DNA of 64,000 nt. It comes from Pyrenophora tritici-repentis. Taxonomy: Eukaryota; Ascomycota; Dothideomycetes; Pleosporales; Pleosporaceae. Position numbers and translations under genes: made by a program. Positions 44,508 to 54,600 of the stretch are shown here, in pieces. Each line of letters begins with the position of its first letter. Position 1 is the stretch's first letter. The stretch is taken from assembly GCF_003171515.1 (NCBI RefSeq), contig NC_089399.1, positions 3,162,001 to 3,226,000 of the forward strand, read 5' to 3'. A model generated the notes under the pieces. It had not been told where the DNA came from. It made no database searches and saw only the letters and a list, made by a program, of their open reading frames with translations.

Positions 44508-45451
44508 CTACCAGGCACCGACAATACCTGCGACTGGGATATCGATACCCGTGGTGTAGCTGGCGGCATCCGACAGCAAATACACGTAGGCTCCGCCAAG
44601 TTCGCGAGGGTCGGCCAATCTAGGCATGCCGCCATAGTACTGCATCTTCAAGTTCCAGTCCGCTGCCCTCTCGACGTAGTATGTCATTTGTGTGCGCACA
44701 AAGCCTGGAGAGATGGAGTTGACGCGGATTCCGTGCTTTGCCCACTCCATCGCCAGCGTGTGTGCCATGTTGCGGACAGCACCCTTTGTTCCTCCATACG
44801 GCGCAGACGGTGCAGCTCTGTTCGGCCTGTACGAAGTCATCGAGGCGGTGAAAACGATTGAGCCCTTGATGCCCAACTCGATAAACTTCTTTGCGGCTGC
44901 GGTTGCGCAAAAGTATGCGCCAAAGACGTTGAGATTAAACAGCTGTTCGAGCTGGGGGCGGTCAAAGTCGAGCGCGGGCTGGTGCTTGGTCATGCCCGCA
45001 TTGGCAATCATACCGTCAATACGGCCCGACTGCGCGACAATTTTGTCTATTGCTTCCGTGACGCTCTCTTCAGACGTCACATCGCAGTGTATGTAGTGGA
45101 CCCGCTTGGGGTTTGCCTTTTGAAGCGCCTCAAACTCGTCGCCGGGCACGAAAAGGTCCAAAGAATAAACTTCAGCGACGTCGTTCGCAAGGCATACCGT
45201 CGCGAGACCGAGTCCAATGCCTACAAAATCAGTAATTGTCGCAAATCAGGACATGCATCCGACCTACCTCTGTTGGCACCGGTAATAGCGACTACCTTGC
45301 CCTTCAGGGTAATCTTCCAGTCAAAGTCCTCCTTCGGCTCCGTAGTAAGATATACGGGATTAGGAACGCTTTGCTCGACTTGAGCATCATTGGCGCTGGC
45401 AGCTGCAGGCACCGTCGGGTCCGCTTGTGGTAGGACTGCGGAGGGAGACAT
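44508..45451 (-). CDS. Short-chain dehydrogenase/reductase, polyol or ketose type
   Basis: Exon 1 is 45451-45268 and exon 2 is 45220-44508, with a 47-bp intron; 298 residues. Classical SDR motifs: TGANRGIG at residues 57-64, CDVTS, NAG at about 135-137, and the catalytic set N159, S188, Y203 and K207 (YGGTK). The tail ends TTGIDIPVAGIVGAW. The ~50-residue extension before the Rossmann fold and the SISPGFVRTQMT segment resemble fungal D-arabinitol/mannitol dehydrogenases and sorbose reductases, which interconvert ketoses and polyols with NAD(P)H. Divergent from the MFS gene at 46165 and downstream in orientation of the regulator. Substrate not determinable. Confidence 0.88.
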
Positions 45452-46164
45452 GGCTGGCAGGTAGGTGTGTAGATTGAGCAACTTTGACGAGAATTGGCAG
45501 GTCGCGCGAAGAATGGGGGATCCGACAGATAGATTGGTGAACGAACATCACACGTCTGGATCCCCGCATGTTTAAGTACAAGACATTCCTCTACCCCACA
45601 ACACCTGGTGGCAACAATTGTGGTTTCTCCTCGGTCCCGAGCTTCTCCAACGCCGCGAGAACCCGTGAGAACCATGCGTATCGTACAGGGGTGGCACCGT
45701 TGAGAGCCATGTGCGATGCCAGCTCGACGCGAGCGCAAAACGCCTTCGCTTAGTGGCACATTTTCGCCTCGAGGCACACGGGTCGGACGAGAACTGGCTG
45801 TATGCTTGGTACGATTCCCGCCGTATTCTAGGCCAATCATGACCGGGGCCTAACCCGCATCTCTGGGCCGCATGCGGCAACTTCGGTTGACAGGCTTAGA
45901 CCTGGGGTAGACGAAGAAGGGCCGAAATAATCTGGGGCAGTTCAGGTCGTCTTGTTGCGAACGGGCAACACTAGCAGACCCTAGGCTATAACGGCCTGCT
46001 GGACAGGCCATGATCTATAAAGCTTCTGGTTATCGCACTTTTCTAGGTTCATCGTTGTGGGTGGTGTTGCGACATTGCACAAGATACGCATTAGTCTCCC
46101 CATCTTGATCTTTCGCATCAAAAACTTCGTTTTGCACCCTGGCACCACACACGTCTCGGAAACA
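45452..46164. promoter_or_regulatory. Divergent promoter region, SDR / MFS transporter
   Basis: 713 bp between two divergent starts, the usual arrangement for co-regulated catabolic genes. A TATAAA lies near 46016, about 150 bp before the MFS ATG. No convincing coding frame is present. Confidence 0.5.
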
Positions 46165-47667
46165 ATGACGTCGATACGCCACTCGGCAGACATCAAGGAG
46201 ATGGACTCCGCAAAGCACGTTGAGGTCTCCAGTGATATCACTTGGACACCGGAAGAGGAGCAGAAGCTCGTTCGCAAGATTGATCTTTTTCTGCTACCGA
46301 CGATATGGCTCATGTACCTGCTATCGTACATGGACCGCACCAAGTAAGCGAGCTGCCAGATTCGTGAAACCAAAAACTAACTTTTGCAGTATCGGAAACG
46401 CGAAAATCGCTGGAATGGGCGATGACCTCAAGCTCACTTCGCAACAATACTCGACCGCCCTGGTAGTTTTCTTCGTCACATACGTCGTATTCGAGCCGCC
46501 ATCGAACATGCTCCTCGTCCGTCTCAAGCCCTCCGTCTACTTGCCAATCATAATGAGCATCTGGGGTGGTTTGACTTGCTGCATGGCTGCCATCAACGAC
46601 TTTAAGCACCTCCTTGGACTGCGGATCCTCGTCGGTGTATTCGAAGCCGGTTTCGCCCCTGGTATCATCCTCATCATCTCATCCTGGTACAAGAAGGACG
46701 AACAATCGAAGCGTTTTGGTGTATACATGTCTGCGGCTATCCTGAGTGGTGCTTTTGGTGGTCTTCTTGCTGGTGCCATTACAGGCGGTATGGATGGCAC
46801 TGCAGGACTCGCAGGCTGGCGTTGGTTGTTTATTATTGAGGGCGCGGCGACAGTGATCTGGGCGATGGCTTCATACTTTATCCTTTTGGATTTCCCGGCA
46901 AACACCAAGCGTCTGACTGACCGCGAACGAGCCATTGCCACGGCGCGCCTCCGGGAGGGCGGTGTCCAGACCCACGTGGAAGGCGAGGAGAGAATGGGAA
47001 AGATGAAGTCTCTCCGTCTTGCAATCTTTGACTGGAGGACTATCTCGTTCATCCTTGGTTACATGGTAAGTTTTGCTGCATACACGCATTTTTTGAAAAT
47101 GCCACTAATACTCCCCAGGTCATCGTCGGCTCCTCGACCCTCTCATACTTCTACCCTACCCTTGTCCACGGCCTCGGATATACCGACAGAGTGACTGCGC
47201 AGTACATGACTGTTCCCATTTACGCAGTTGCTTTTGTCTGCACAGCAGTTACTACCTACTTTGCCGACTCCATCTCCAACCACCGTGGTCTTGTGATCGC
47301 CTCATGGCTCAGCTTCTCCCTCATAACATCGATCCTGGTCTGCGTCGTCTACGAATTTAAAGCAAGATACGCACTCCTCGTCCTCATGGCCGCCGGTCTC
47401 TGGTCTTCCAACGCCGTCTCTCTCTCCTTTGCTAGTGCGACATTCGGATCCATGCAACCAGAGGTCAGGGCCATTGCCATTGCTCTAGTCAATGCCATGG
47501 GCAACCTAGCACAGATCTACGGCGCATACCTTTTCCCAGCCAAGGACAGCCCCAAGTACCTCTTGGGCTTTGGCGTCATCTCTGGTATGACGGGTTTTGG
47601 TATTATTATTTACATCTTCCTTCACGTTGCGCTTAGGCGGAAGGAGGGTATGAATTCATTTTTCTAG
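46165..47667 (+). CDS. MFS transporter, anion:cation symporter (Dal5/allantoate-type) family
   Basis: Exons 46165-46343, 46390-47065 and 47119-47667 give 467 residues with about twelve helices. Family marks: KIDLFLLPTIWLMYLLSYMDRTNIGNA at helix 1, QYSTALVVFFVTYVVFEPPSN, LRILVGVFEAGFAPG and the substrate-side AGWRWLFIIEGAATV. The central loop and second half are complete (WSSNAVSLSFASATFGSM, NLAQIYGAYLFP). Fungal members import carboxylates, vitamins, sugar acids, allantoate or similar small anions with protons. Next to an SDR, a regulator and a class II aldolase, it is a plausible importer for their substrate. The start ATG at 46165 gives the usual ~30-residue cytoplasmic head. Confidence 0.9.
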
Positions 47668-48041
47668 ATGGCCTTCACAGCGGGTTTGTGAAGATGATGT
47701 TTTGTTGTATGTAAATATCCTGTTACGTCTTGCAGGAATGTATATAGATATAGAGCAAATGTCAACAGCAGTATGATATGAAGATGTGTTTTTTGTACAG
47801 GTCAGAGAGTGAAAATGACTGTGTGGACTGTAGTTGTCGGCGCTGACGTTCTACTAAGAATTGGTTATTAAGAACTAACCATATAAAAATCGACATTAAC
47901 TCAGCACCCTTTCTCTGCACTCTATACAAGGAACATCTACACTAAGCCAATACATCGACCTTTTTACAACACTTAACCACCACAAATCTCAATTTCCAAC
48001 CCACTCCGCAAGCCCCGGTTCACTCACTGTCCTATTTCCCA
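47668..48041. other. Intergenic stretch
   Basis: 3' flank of the MFS gene and upstream flank of the next hypothetical frame; AT-rich, nothing recognisable. Confidence 0.45.
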
Positions 48042-48520
48042 ATGGGTTTCTTCTCCCTCTTCAAATCCACAACCCCAGCACGCCTTTACCTCCACGGCGA
48101 CCCCGACAGCCCCGACTCCTTTTACTCCCCCCATATCCGGCCCCAATAGACGAAACGCCACACTACTGCCGAGGAGGCAGGAAGGGCAGACTCATGAAGA
48201 GAGAAGAATGGCAAAGAGAGAAAGGGCAGATAGGAGATGGCAGGAGTATATGGAGGAGTGTAGGGAGAGGGAGGAGGAGTGGTTGCGGAGGAATCCGGGG
48301 TTGGCGGAAAGTTTAGGTAGGGCGGATGTGGGGGGGTGGGGGAGCGAGAGAGCATCGAGATGGCGGCAGCGGCGGCAGTGGTGGTGGTGACGGTGGTGAT
48401 ACACGGGGTATGGGTAGGAGTGGAAGAGCGGCGAGTAGAGGAAGATATGGGAGACATGAGGATATGCATGCACCTAGGTTTGTTTTTGAAGAGCCTGGTG
48501 GAGGAAATGGGCGTCGCTGA
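48042..48520 (+). pseudogene. Hypothetical charged/glycine-rich protein, two frame breaks in homopolymers
   Basis: ATG 48042 opens MGFFSLFKSTTPARLYLHG and stops after 35 codons at 48147-48149. Switching frame at a run of six C near 48127 continues it as a charged helix (MAKRERADRRWQEYMEE, CREREEEWLRRNPGLAESLG). A second switch at a run of seven G near 48330 gives a Gly/Arg-rich tail ending FEEPGGGNGRR at 48518-48520. Each break falls on a homopolymer, so this is either a decayed gene or a gene with two sequencing/assembly errors. No family is recognised. Confidence 0.35.
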
Positions 48521-48926
48521 GAATGCTGCTTGCTGGAGAGGTGACAGGTCTCACTCGACTTGATAATTCTATTGTACGTATGAAGACTACAAGGATTTCA
48601 GTAGCGAGTCCGTCACTGAGCTTCAGTGAGGATTGATAGCTGTCTGCAGCGCAAGATCTCTGCTTATTATGTAATGTGCGAACTCGATTCGATCACTCAA
48701 TGACTGTAATTGCTATACAAGTGAAGCTTTTCATGGCATCAATTTACTCTTTGACCCAGGCGCCATGAATGAACTTCTTCACAGTCACTATACCATCACC
48801 CCCCTTTTCCAATATAAAAACAACATTAGTAATACTACAGTTCCACAGAAACTCATATACTATACTTAAGAAACCACAAATAGACACCTTACACATCAAA
48901 CATATCTTATTCTTAATCGCATCACC

Positions 48927-49719
48927 ATGCCACCACCAAAAAAGCAAGCAACATTAAAACAACAACCAGCGCCGTTTGTAAAATGGCTCGCAGGCGGAGA
49001 GGTTCCGCTAAGATTGAAAGAAATCCCAGAGACGGCAAGTTGCAAGTAGTCAAGGAGAGTAAAAAACAAGCGGAATATGTATCACTACGTGGTGGAAAAA
49101 GAGGAGTGCTCGATGTGCCGGCAGAGGGTTGGGGGCAATGCCAAAAGGGATATGGAGCTCTGAACAATCTTGAAACTTCATCTACTACCAGCTCGCGGGG
49201 GAGGGGCAGCAGGATATCAACCCGCAGCTGTACCTTCCCGAGGACCATATGCGCATTCCAATGCACCACCTCAGCACCACACCGGACCCTACCACCCCCC
49301 GCGCACAGCAAATGCTACCTCCGCGTGCCCCTGCTCCAGCCTCAAGAAGCAATGCATATTCAGGCCATGCAGAAGAATATTACACTTCAGAAAGGGCGAG
49401 AGGAAGATCGATGACTCCAAGTCTCGCGTCGCATGTTTCCTCTCATAGAAGCAGTGTTAGCCAGCTTCATATACCTACGCCGCCTCGTTCACACGTTTCT
49501 GCTGCGAGTCAACGCTCGCACGCTTTGGGTACGGAGCTTGTAGCGGTAGAGGTAGAGTACGAGCCCAGTATCCGCAGCCACGTGTCGAGCCGTGCTAGTG
49601 GCTCAGTGAGTGGGAGTCGTGTGGGATCGGTGAAGGATAGGACCCATGACTCCGGGTTTGCTGAGGGATATCAGTGTGGAAGTAGTGCTGGGGGAAGATT
49701 TGGGATAAATGTGGATTGA
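48927..49719 (+). pseudogene. Hypothetical Ser/Pro-rich protein, decayed
   Basis: From ATG 48927 one frame reads MPPPKKQATLKQQPAPFVKWL and on to a TAG near 49047. The same frame continues with ECSMCRQRVGG, meets a TGA near 49168, then reads GYQPAAVPSRGPYAHSN. Around 49300 the meaningful frame shifts to one reading RSMTPSLASHVSSHRSS and ending GGRFGINVD at 49719. Both stops could come from C-to-T changes (CAG or CGA). No homologue is known to me. Alternatively some breaks are unrecognised introns. Confidence 0.3.
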
Positions 49720-50182
49720 TAGGGAGGTTGACGTGGGTGGGGAAGGGATGGGGAAATGCGAGATGCGAGATGGTATCCGTGCCGCGCATATATGATTTTC
49801 CAATCATGGGTAGTAGATGTGATTATTCAGAAATGGAAGAGTATATGAGAACTGATCATGTTGATGTGATCTCAAGTAACTGCACCGACGAAAAGACAAC
49901 GGCCTAGGTTAGAATGGCCATTCAGGGGAGACTTAGCATGAGTGAAGAGGCAAATCGAATTAAATATCATAGAGATATATCTAGATATCTTCCTAGAGCT
50001 TCATCAGAGACGCAATATACTTCTTTTTGGTTGATGAGTGATGTCAGTGCCGAGGTGAAGGAACGAAGTGGTGAGCGGCTGAAAAAGGCAGGATGAGCCG
50101 AGCTTATCGATAAGAACTGGCAATCTCCAAAATTTCCGCCAGCACCTAAACACCATCGCAAACATCACGAACGTCGCCCACG
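49720..50182. other. Intergenic stretch upstream of BUD22
   Basis: No gene supported; the proximal part should hold the BUD22 promoter. Confidence 0.45.
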
Positions 50183-51583
50183 ATGCCGAAACGAAAGCGC
50201 TCCTCGCCTCCCCCGACTCAAAAGATTGCCGCGCCCCCGCCAGCGAAACGCGCAAAGTATTGCGAAAAATGTATCGTCGATGCGCAAAAACCTCTCTTCC
50301 AAGCGCTTCGCCATGGCTCTGTGCTTGAGCGTCAAAAACACAGTCGCAGGAAGAAGTACGCGACTAAGAAGAACGACCGAAAAGCCATTGAGCGCTTAGA
50401 AGCCGAGTATACCGTTTTGAAGGCGCTCAATCTGGAACAGCTGGCGGATCAACATTTGCGCAAGACGCTGGCGAGGGTGAAAAGCTTGAAGGATGCCGAA
50501 CCGCTACGGGAATACATTGCTGGTATACGGGAAGGGTCCAAGGATACAAATACGCTCAATGTCACGGCAAGGCTGTTCAAGGTGGTCCAGGTCAAGAAAG
50601 TGGTGGATGGCGTAATCGAGGAGTTGAAAGGCATACTGGAGGTAGGCAAGAGCGATGCGCCGGTCGCGGAGAGCAAGACGGAGTTTGAGAAGAAACCTAA
50701 GAATATAAAGGCTGCGAAGGCGGTGGAGAAGCAGGATGTCGAGATGAAGGAAGCGAGCGACGGAGAGGATGATCCATACATGGCTTTCAGCGCGCGGATA
50801 GCGGAGCCTTCGTCTGGCGAGGAAGACAGCGCAGCTTCCGTTACAGATGACGAACGACCGCCGAGCATCGCAGATAGCGAGAACGATCACGACCCGGAAG
50901 ACGACCTCGAGGCGGACAGTGAGAGTGAGGGCGACGACGAGGAAGGCACATCTTTCGAGGGCTTCAGCAGCGATGACAAGACAGACAGTAAAACGGAAAC
51001 ATCTCGGTTAATAGCGCCACCATCGGACGAGTCCGAATCTGACTCCGGCTCTGACTCTGATGAAGCCTCTATACCCACGAAAAAGTCAAAGACCAAACTC
51101 GACGAAGCTAAATCCACTTCTTCTGCCTTCCTCCCCGCCCTCAGCCACGCCGCTTACTTTTCTGGCTCTGAGTCAGAAGCCTCTGATCTTGACGAGGACG
51201 TTGCGCCACGAAAGAACCGTCGCGGCCAACGCGCCCGTCAAAAGATTGCAGAACTGAAATTTGGTCAGAAAGCCAAACATCTCGAGAAGGCACAACGCAA
51301 CGCTGGCTGGGACCCCAAACGAGGCGCAGTCTCCGATGACAAACACCAAAGGAAAGGAAAGCCCACAACAGGCAGAGGCCCGCAGCAGAGTGGAACAAAC
51401 GCAGAGCCACTGGGTGATCGGCGCGATAAGAAGGACAGGAAAATGGGACTGGGAGTCAAGCGGGATGATAAGGGCGAATTGCATCCTAGTTGGCAGGCAG
51501 CGAAGATGGCAAAGGAGAGTAAGAAGTTGAAGATTGATCTTTCTGGAAGCAAGATGGCGGGGAAGAAGGTTGTTTTTGATTGA
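50183..51583 (+). CDS. BUD22: Bud22-like ribosome biogenesis protein
   Basis: A single-exon frame of 466 residues. The N-terminal half is a basic alpha-helical domain (YCEKCIVDAQKPLFQALRHG, RLEAEYTVLKALNLEQLAD, HLRKTLARVKSLKD). The middle (about 190-330) is strongly acidic, Ser/Asp/Glu-rich with nuclear-type basic patches. The C-terminus ends with the family signature ELHPSWQAAKMAKE and GKKVVFD. Yeast Bud22 is a nucleolar factor needed for early 18S rRNA processing and 40S subunit assembly; the animal relative is SRFBP1. The start is the first ATG and is followed by a PKRKR nuclear signal. No intron signals are needed. Confidence 0.9.
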   Translation: MPKRKRSSPPPTQKIAAPPPAKRAKYCEKCIVDAQKPLFQALRHGSVLERQKHSRRKKYATKKNDRKAIERLEAEYTVLKALNLEQLADQHLRKTLARVKSLKDAEPLREYIAGIREGSKDTNTLNVTARLFKVVQVKKVVDGVIEELKGILEVGKSDAPVAESKTEFEKKPKNIKAAKAVEKQDVEMKEASDGEDDPYMAFSARIAEPSSGEEDSAASVTDDERPPSIADSENDHDPEDDLEADSESEGDDEEGTSFEGFSSDDKTDSKTETSRLIAPPSDESESDSGSDSDEASIPTKKSKTKLDEAKSTSSAFLPALSHAAYFSGSESEASDLDEDVAPRKNRRGQRARQKIAELKFGQKAKHLEKAQRNAGWDPKRGAVSDDKHQRKGKPTTGRGPQQSGTNAEPLGDRRDKKDRKMGLGVKRDDKGELHPSWQAAKMAKESKKLKIDLSGSKMAGKKVVFD

Positions 51584-51639
51584 GATATCCCCCAAAAGTT
51601 ATGGATTGACTAGATGTGGCTGTGTGTGTATTGTACAAT

Positions 51640-54600
51640 CTCAATAAGTTAGCGTCCCACGACAAACGACCATATGGTCCGTTCTCGGACTCTTCCTGAG
51701 AATATATAAATGATGTCCCGCCTTCCCTTCCTTCTCTCCTCCATTTTCCAGGTGTTGTGAATTATAAAAGTGATGGATGAAGAGACTCATGGAGAACCTT
51801 CGTTGAGGCATTCTTCTAAATTCTTCTAAAAAATCAAGATATTCGAGGCATGTCTCTGAAATGGTTAAAGCCTTCAAGAATATCCAGTGACTTTTCTTTT
51901 TGTCTACACCATTTTACATCTAAAATTGCCAGTACATCCACAGCATGTGTGGTCGCGGGGTCCACTCCCTATATAATAACCTCCGCATCTTTTTTAACTT
52001 ACCATCCTCTTGTTCCTTCCATTTCCCCTTTTTCCAAAGTATCCACTAAAAAAAATGATCTGTTCCAGAAAAGAAACGGGACGCATTGTGATTTATCGGG
52101 GGAACGACTGGGAAGTTTGCAACGAACATAAAGAAAAAAATCCATGGGGACAGCATATTCCACTACAAAACTTTACTTATGGGCTCTCTCCTTCTCCGAC
52201 TTGTCCATAAACTCCTCTTCAGCACTTTCCAAAACTAGCAGCCTTGGCATACTATGTGTTTTCTTAGAATCACTACTGGGAGCCGTGATGTTTGTCGGCT
52301 TCTTGTGTCCTTTTTCTAAAAATGCCATTTGCGAAGCAAAAATGGCGCCGGTGGCTCTGTGCATTAAATAATACCTCGCCTACACTTCTCACTTGCTTGA
52401 CTTAATTTACTACTTCTTTTTCTAAAATCATACTCGGATAGTGAGATGTGTCTTGTTCTAAAAAGCAGTGGTTTGGATTGCGATGTACTCTAAGGCTTTT
52501 CACAGCACAAGTATCAAGAGCAACAAAAAAGTTCTGGATGTTGAGCAGTAGCTTCTCTGCACATATAATTACTTCCCTGATTACTATGCAACTTATCGTC
52601 TAAAATTTACTTCATCACTCTTACCTACCGACCAGAGTTGGCCGACCAAGAACACATGACAGCAGTAGCTCTTCTGCGTATAAACTTACTATTCTGGATC
52701 CCTTGCTGCTTACCATCTATATCTTTCTTTATTACCAGAAAACTAAAACGGGCTTCGGTTCCATCTATGTATCGTTCAAAAGGGACGATTGAAATCTTCA
52801 TGACCCTTCCGTGGCTTTCCTTTATCAATTAAATCACACCTGGCAACCCATTATGGGAGTGGCTTGTGTTAATCTTAAAACTACGAAGACAGACGCTTAT
52901 GTATAAATTTTCTGCGGCAGGCAACGTGCTCGGCCCGTCTTCTATCCCCAAATCGCGGGGGGATGGCGCAGTGGTAAAGCGCCTGGTATTCCTTTACCGC
53001 ACTCCAAATTTGCAGTGTAGTAGAGGTCGAAGGTTCGAATCCTTCTCCTCTCACCGCCACTTGTGGCTTTACCAAAAAATATCGAACGGCTTACTCCAAC
53101 TCGCAAATTTTCACCTACCCCTGCAAACCTAAGCGACAGGTTATAGCCGCAGTACACCCGAGCCACGCACTGCTACGACTACAAACACTACGCTAAGCTT
53201 GTTACAACCCTACGCCTCGTTCAAGATCCCATGGCTTTTTCCCCTTTGAGGTTTTTTCAGACTTAGGAACACGAGGAAAGCGTTGCAAAAAGAGATAGGT
53301 TGAAGAGAAGGAAAAACAGGCAGCTATAATAGGGTTTTACTTTCTCTCCTCCCCTGTAATAGCTAGGACATGCCTAAACTACATTAGTCAAACATAACCA
53401 ACGAACATCAAAGGAGAGATAAAAATAGCTAGAATGGCATCTGCCACCGTCCTACATAGTCTCTGACTGATAAAGGACGCTAATGGATTACATACATACA
53501 TACATACATATCCCCAAATCGCAACATTTGATATGTGATCTTCTCGTCTCTCATCTAAAACTTCCTTACGAACGATTTATGTTCTGCTCGCTTCTTCGAA
53601 CCACACCACTCATGTGGGAAAAACGAACAAATTTAAAATTTCCAGTTGAGAGTGTACTGTTTCAGAAGTCTGCAGACAATGTTGATGGAAAAGAGAGAGT
53701 GCGCTGGCCCGTGCGTTACTCCAAAAGAACAGTGGAAACTCATCATGCTCACTGCTTTGTTCGGCAGCGGAGTATAAGTACCACCTTCTTTCGCTCCTTC
53801 CAACCTTCTACTCTATCATCCATTACTTCTGAAAATTAAAATTGCAAGCAGAATACGGTCTTGGGTGATTTTCAAAACAATTTTGCCTAACATTATTTCG
53901 TCTGTTTTCTGGCAGTGCTGAATACTTCTATTTAAAACCCTTTCCATTACTCTTCAAGTCCACTAAATTTGACACTGGACAGAGATGGAAAACCGCGCAT
54001 ACATGTGGAGAACCTCGAAAACGACCTCATCATTTGGAATGAGCGACTCTGGTTGGTGAGCGATAAAACCCCCATAAATCCTCCCGTGCAGCTGGAAGGG
54101 CAGAGCTTCTTTCTATACTTTCTACTGCTGTTCTATTTCTTAAATCAACTTCGGTAACGGTAATGTCTCTTTGTCTGAGACAACACCACGCTGCTTGGAT
54201 GGCGTGTTGAGAGGCTGTCTGTAATTTCCCGTTTCAAAAGTCCTATGCTGTTTATTGTGCAGCAAAGATTGAAACAAGAAGACCAGATGACTGTCCTTGA
54301 GTCGAAGCACCCTCAATGTAGCGCGAGTGAAAATAACGATACAAGCGTGGCATGGAAATCGCCGGAACCCCTGATTTTACCTAAATATTTCGAAAAGCTG
54401 TTCCTGTAATTGAAAACCCGGAAAACCACATTTGTAAATTCTCTCTTTTAAGAGGCTGGACACAAACAATATGATGTGTCCATTTCCCTGCCTGTAAAAA
54501 TCATATCAAAACCACTGATTACCATGTACATGCAGCCAAAGATCATTTTGCGTTTAGAAAATCGAACTCGTCTATTATTTGTGTCCATCTTCCTGCTTTC

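Noticed and set aside
52957..53055. SINE head as a stand-alone tRNA gene
   Set aside because: A and B boxes are good, but acceptor and anticodon stems pair poorly, and an identical downstream body with target duplications shows it belongs to a retroposed unit.
52881..53166. Open frames repeated at 52.9 and 63.1 kb that look like a conserved protein
   Set aside because: They are translations of the SINE body in both copies; the conservation is that of the repeat.
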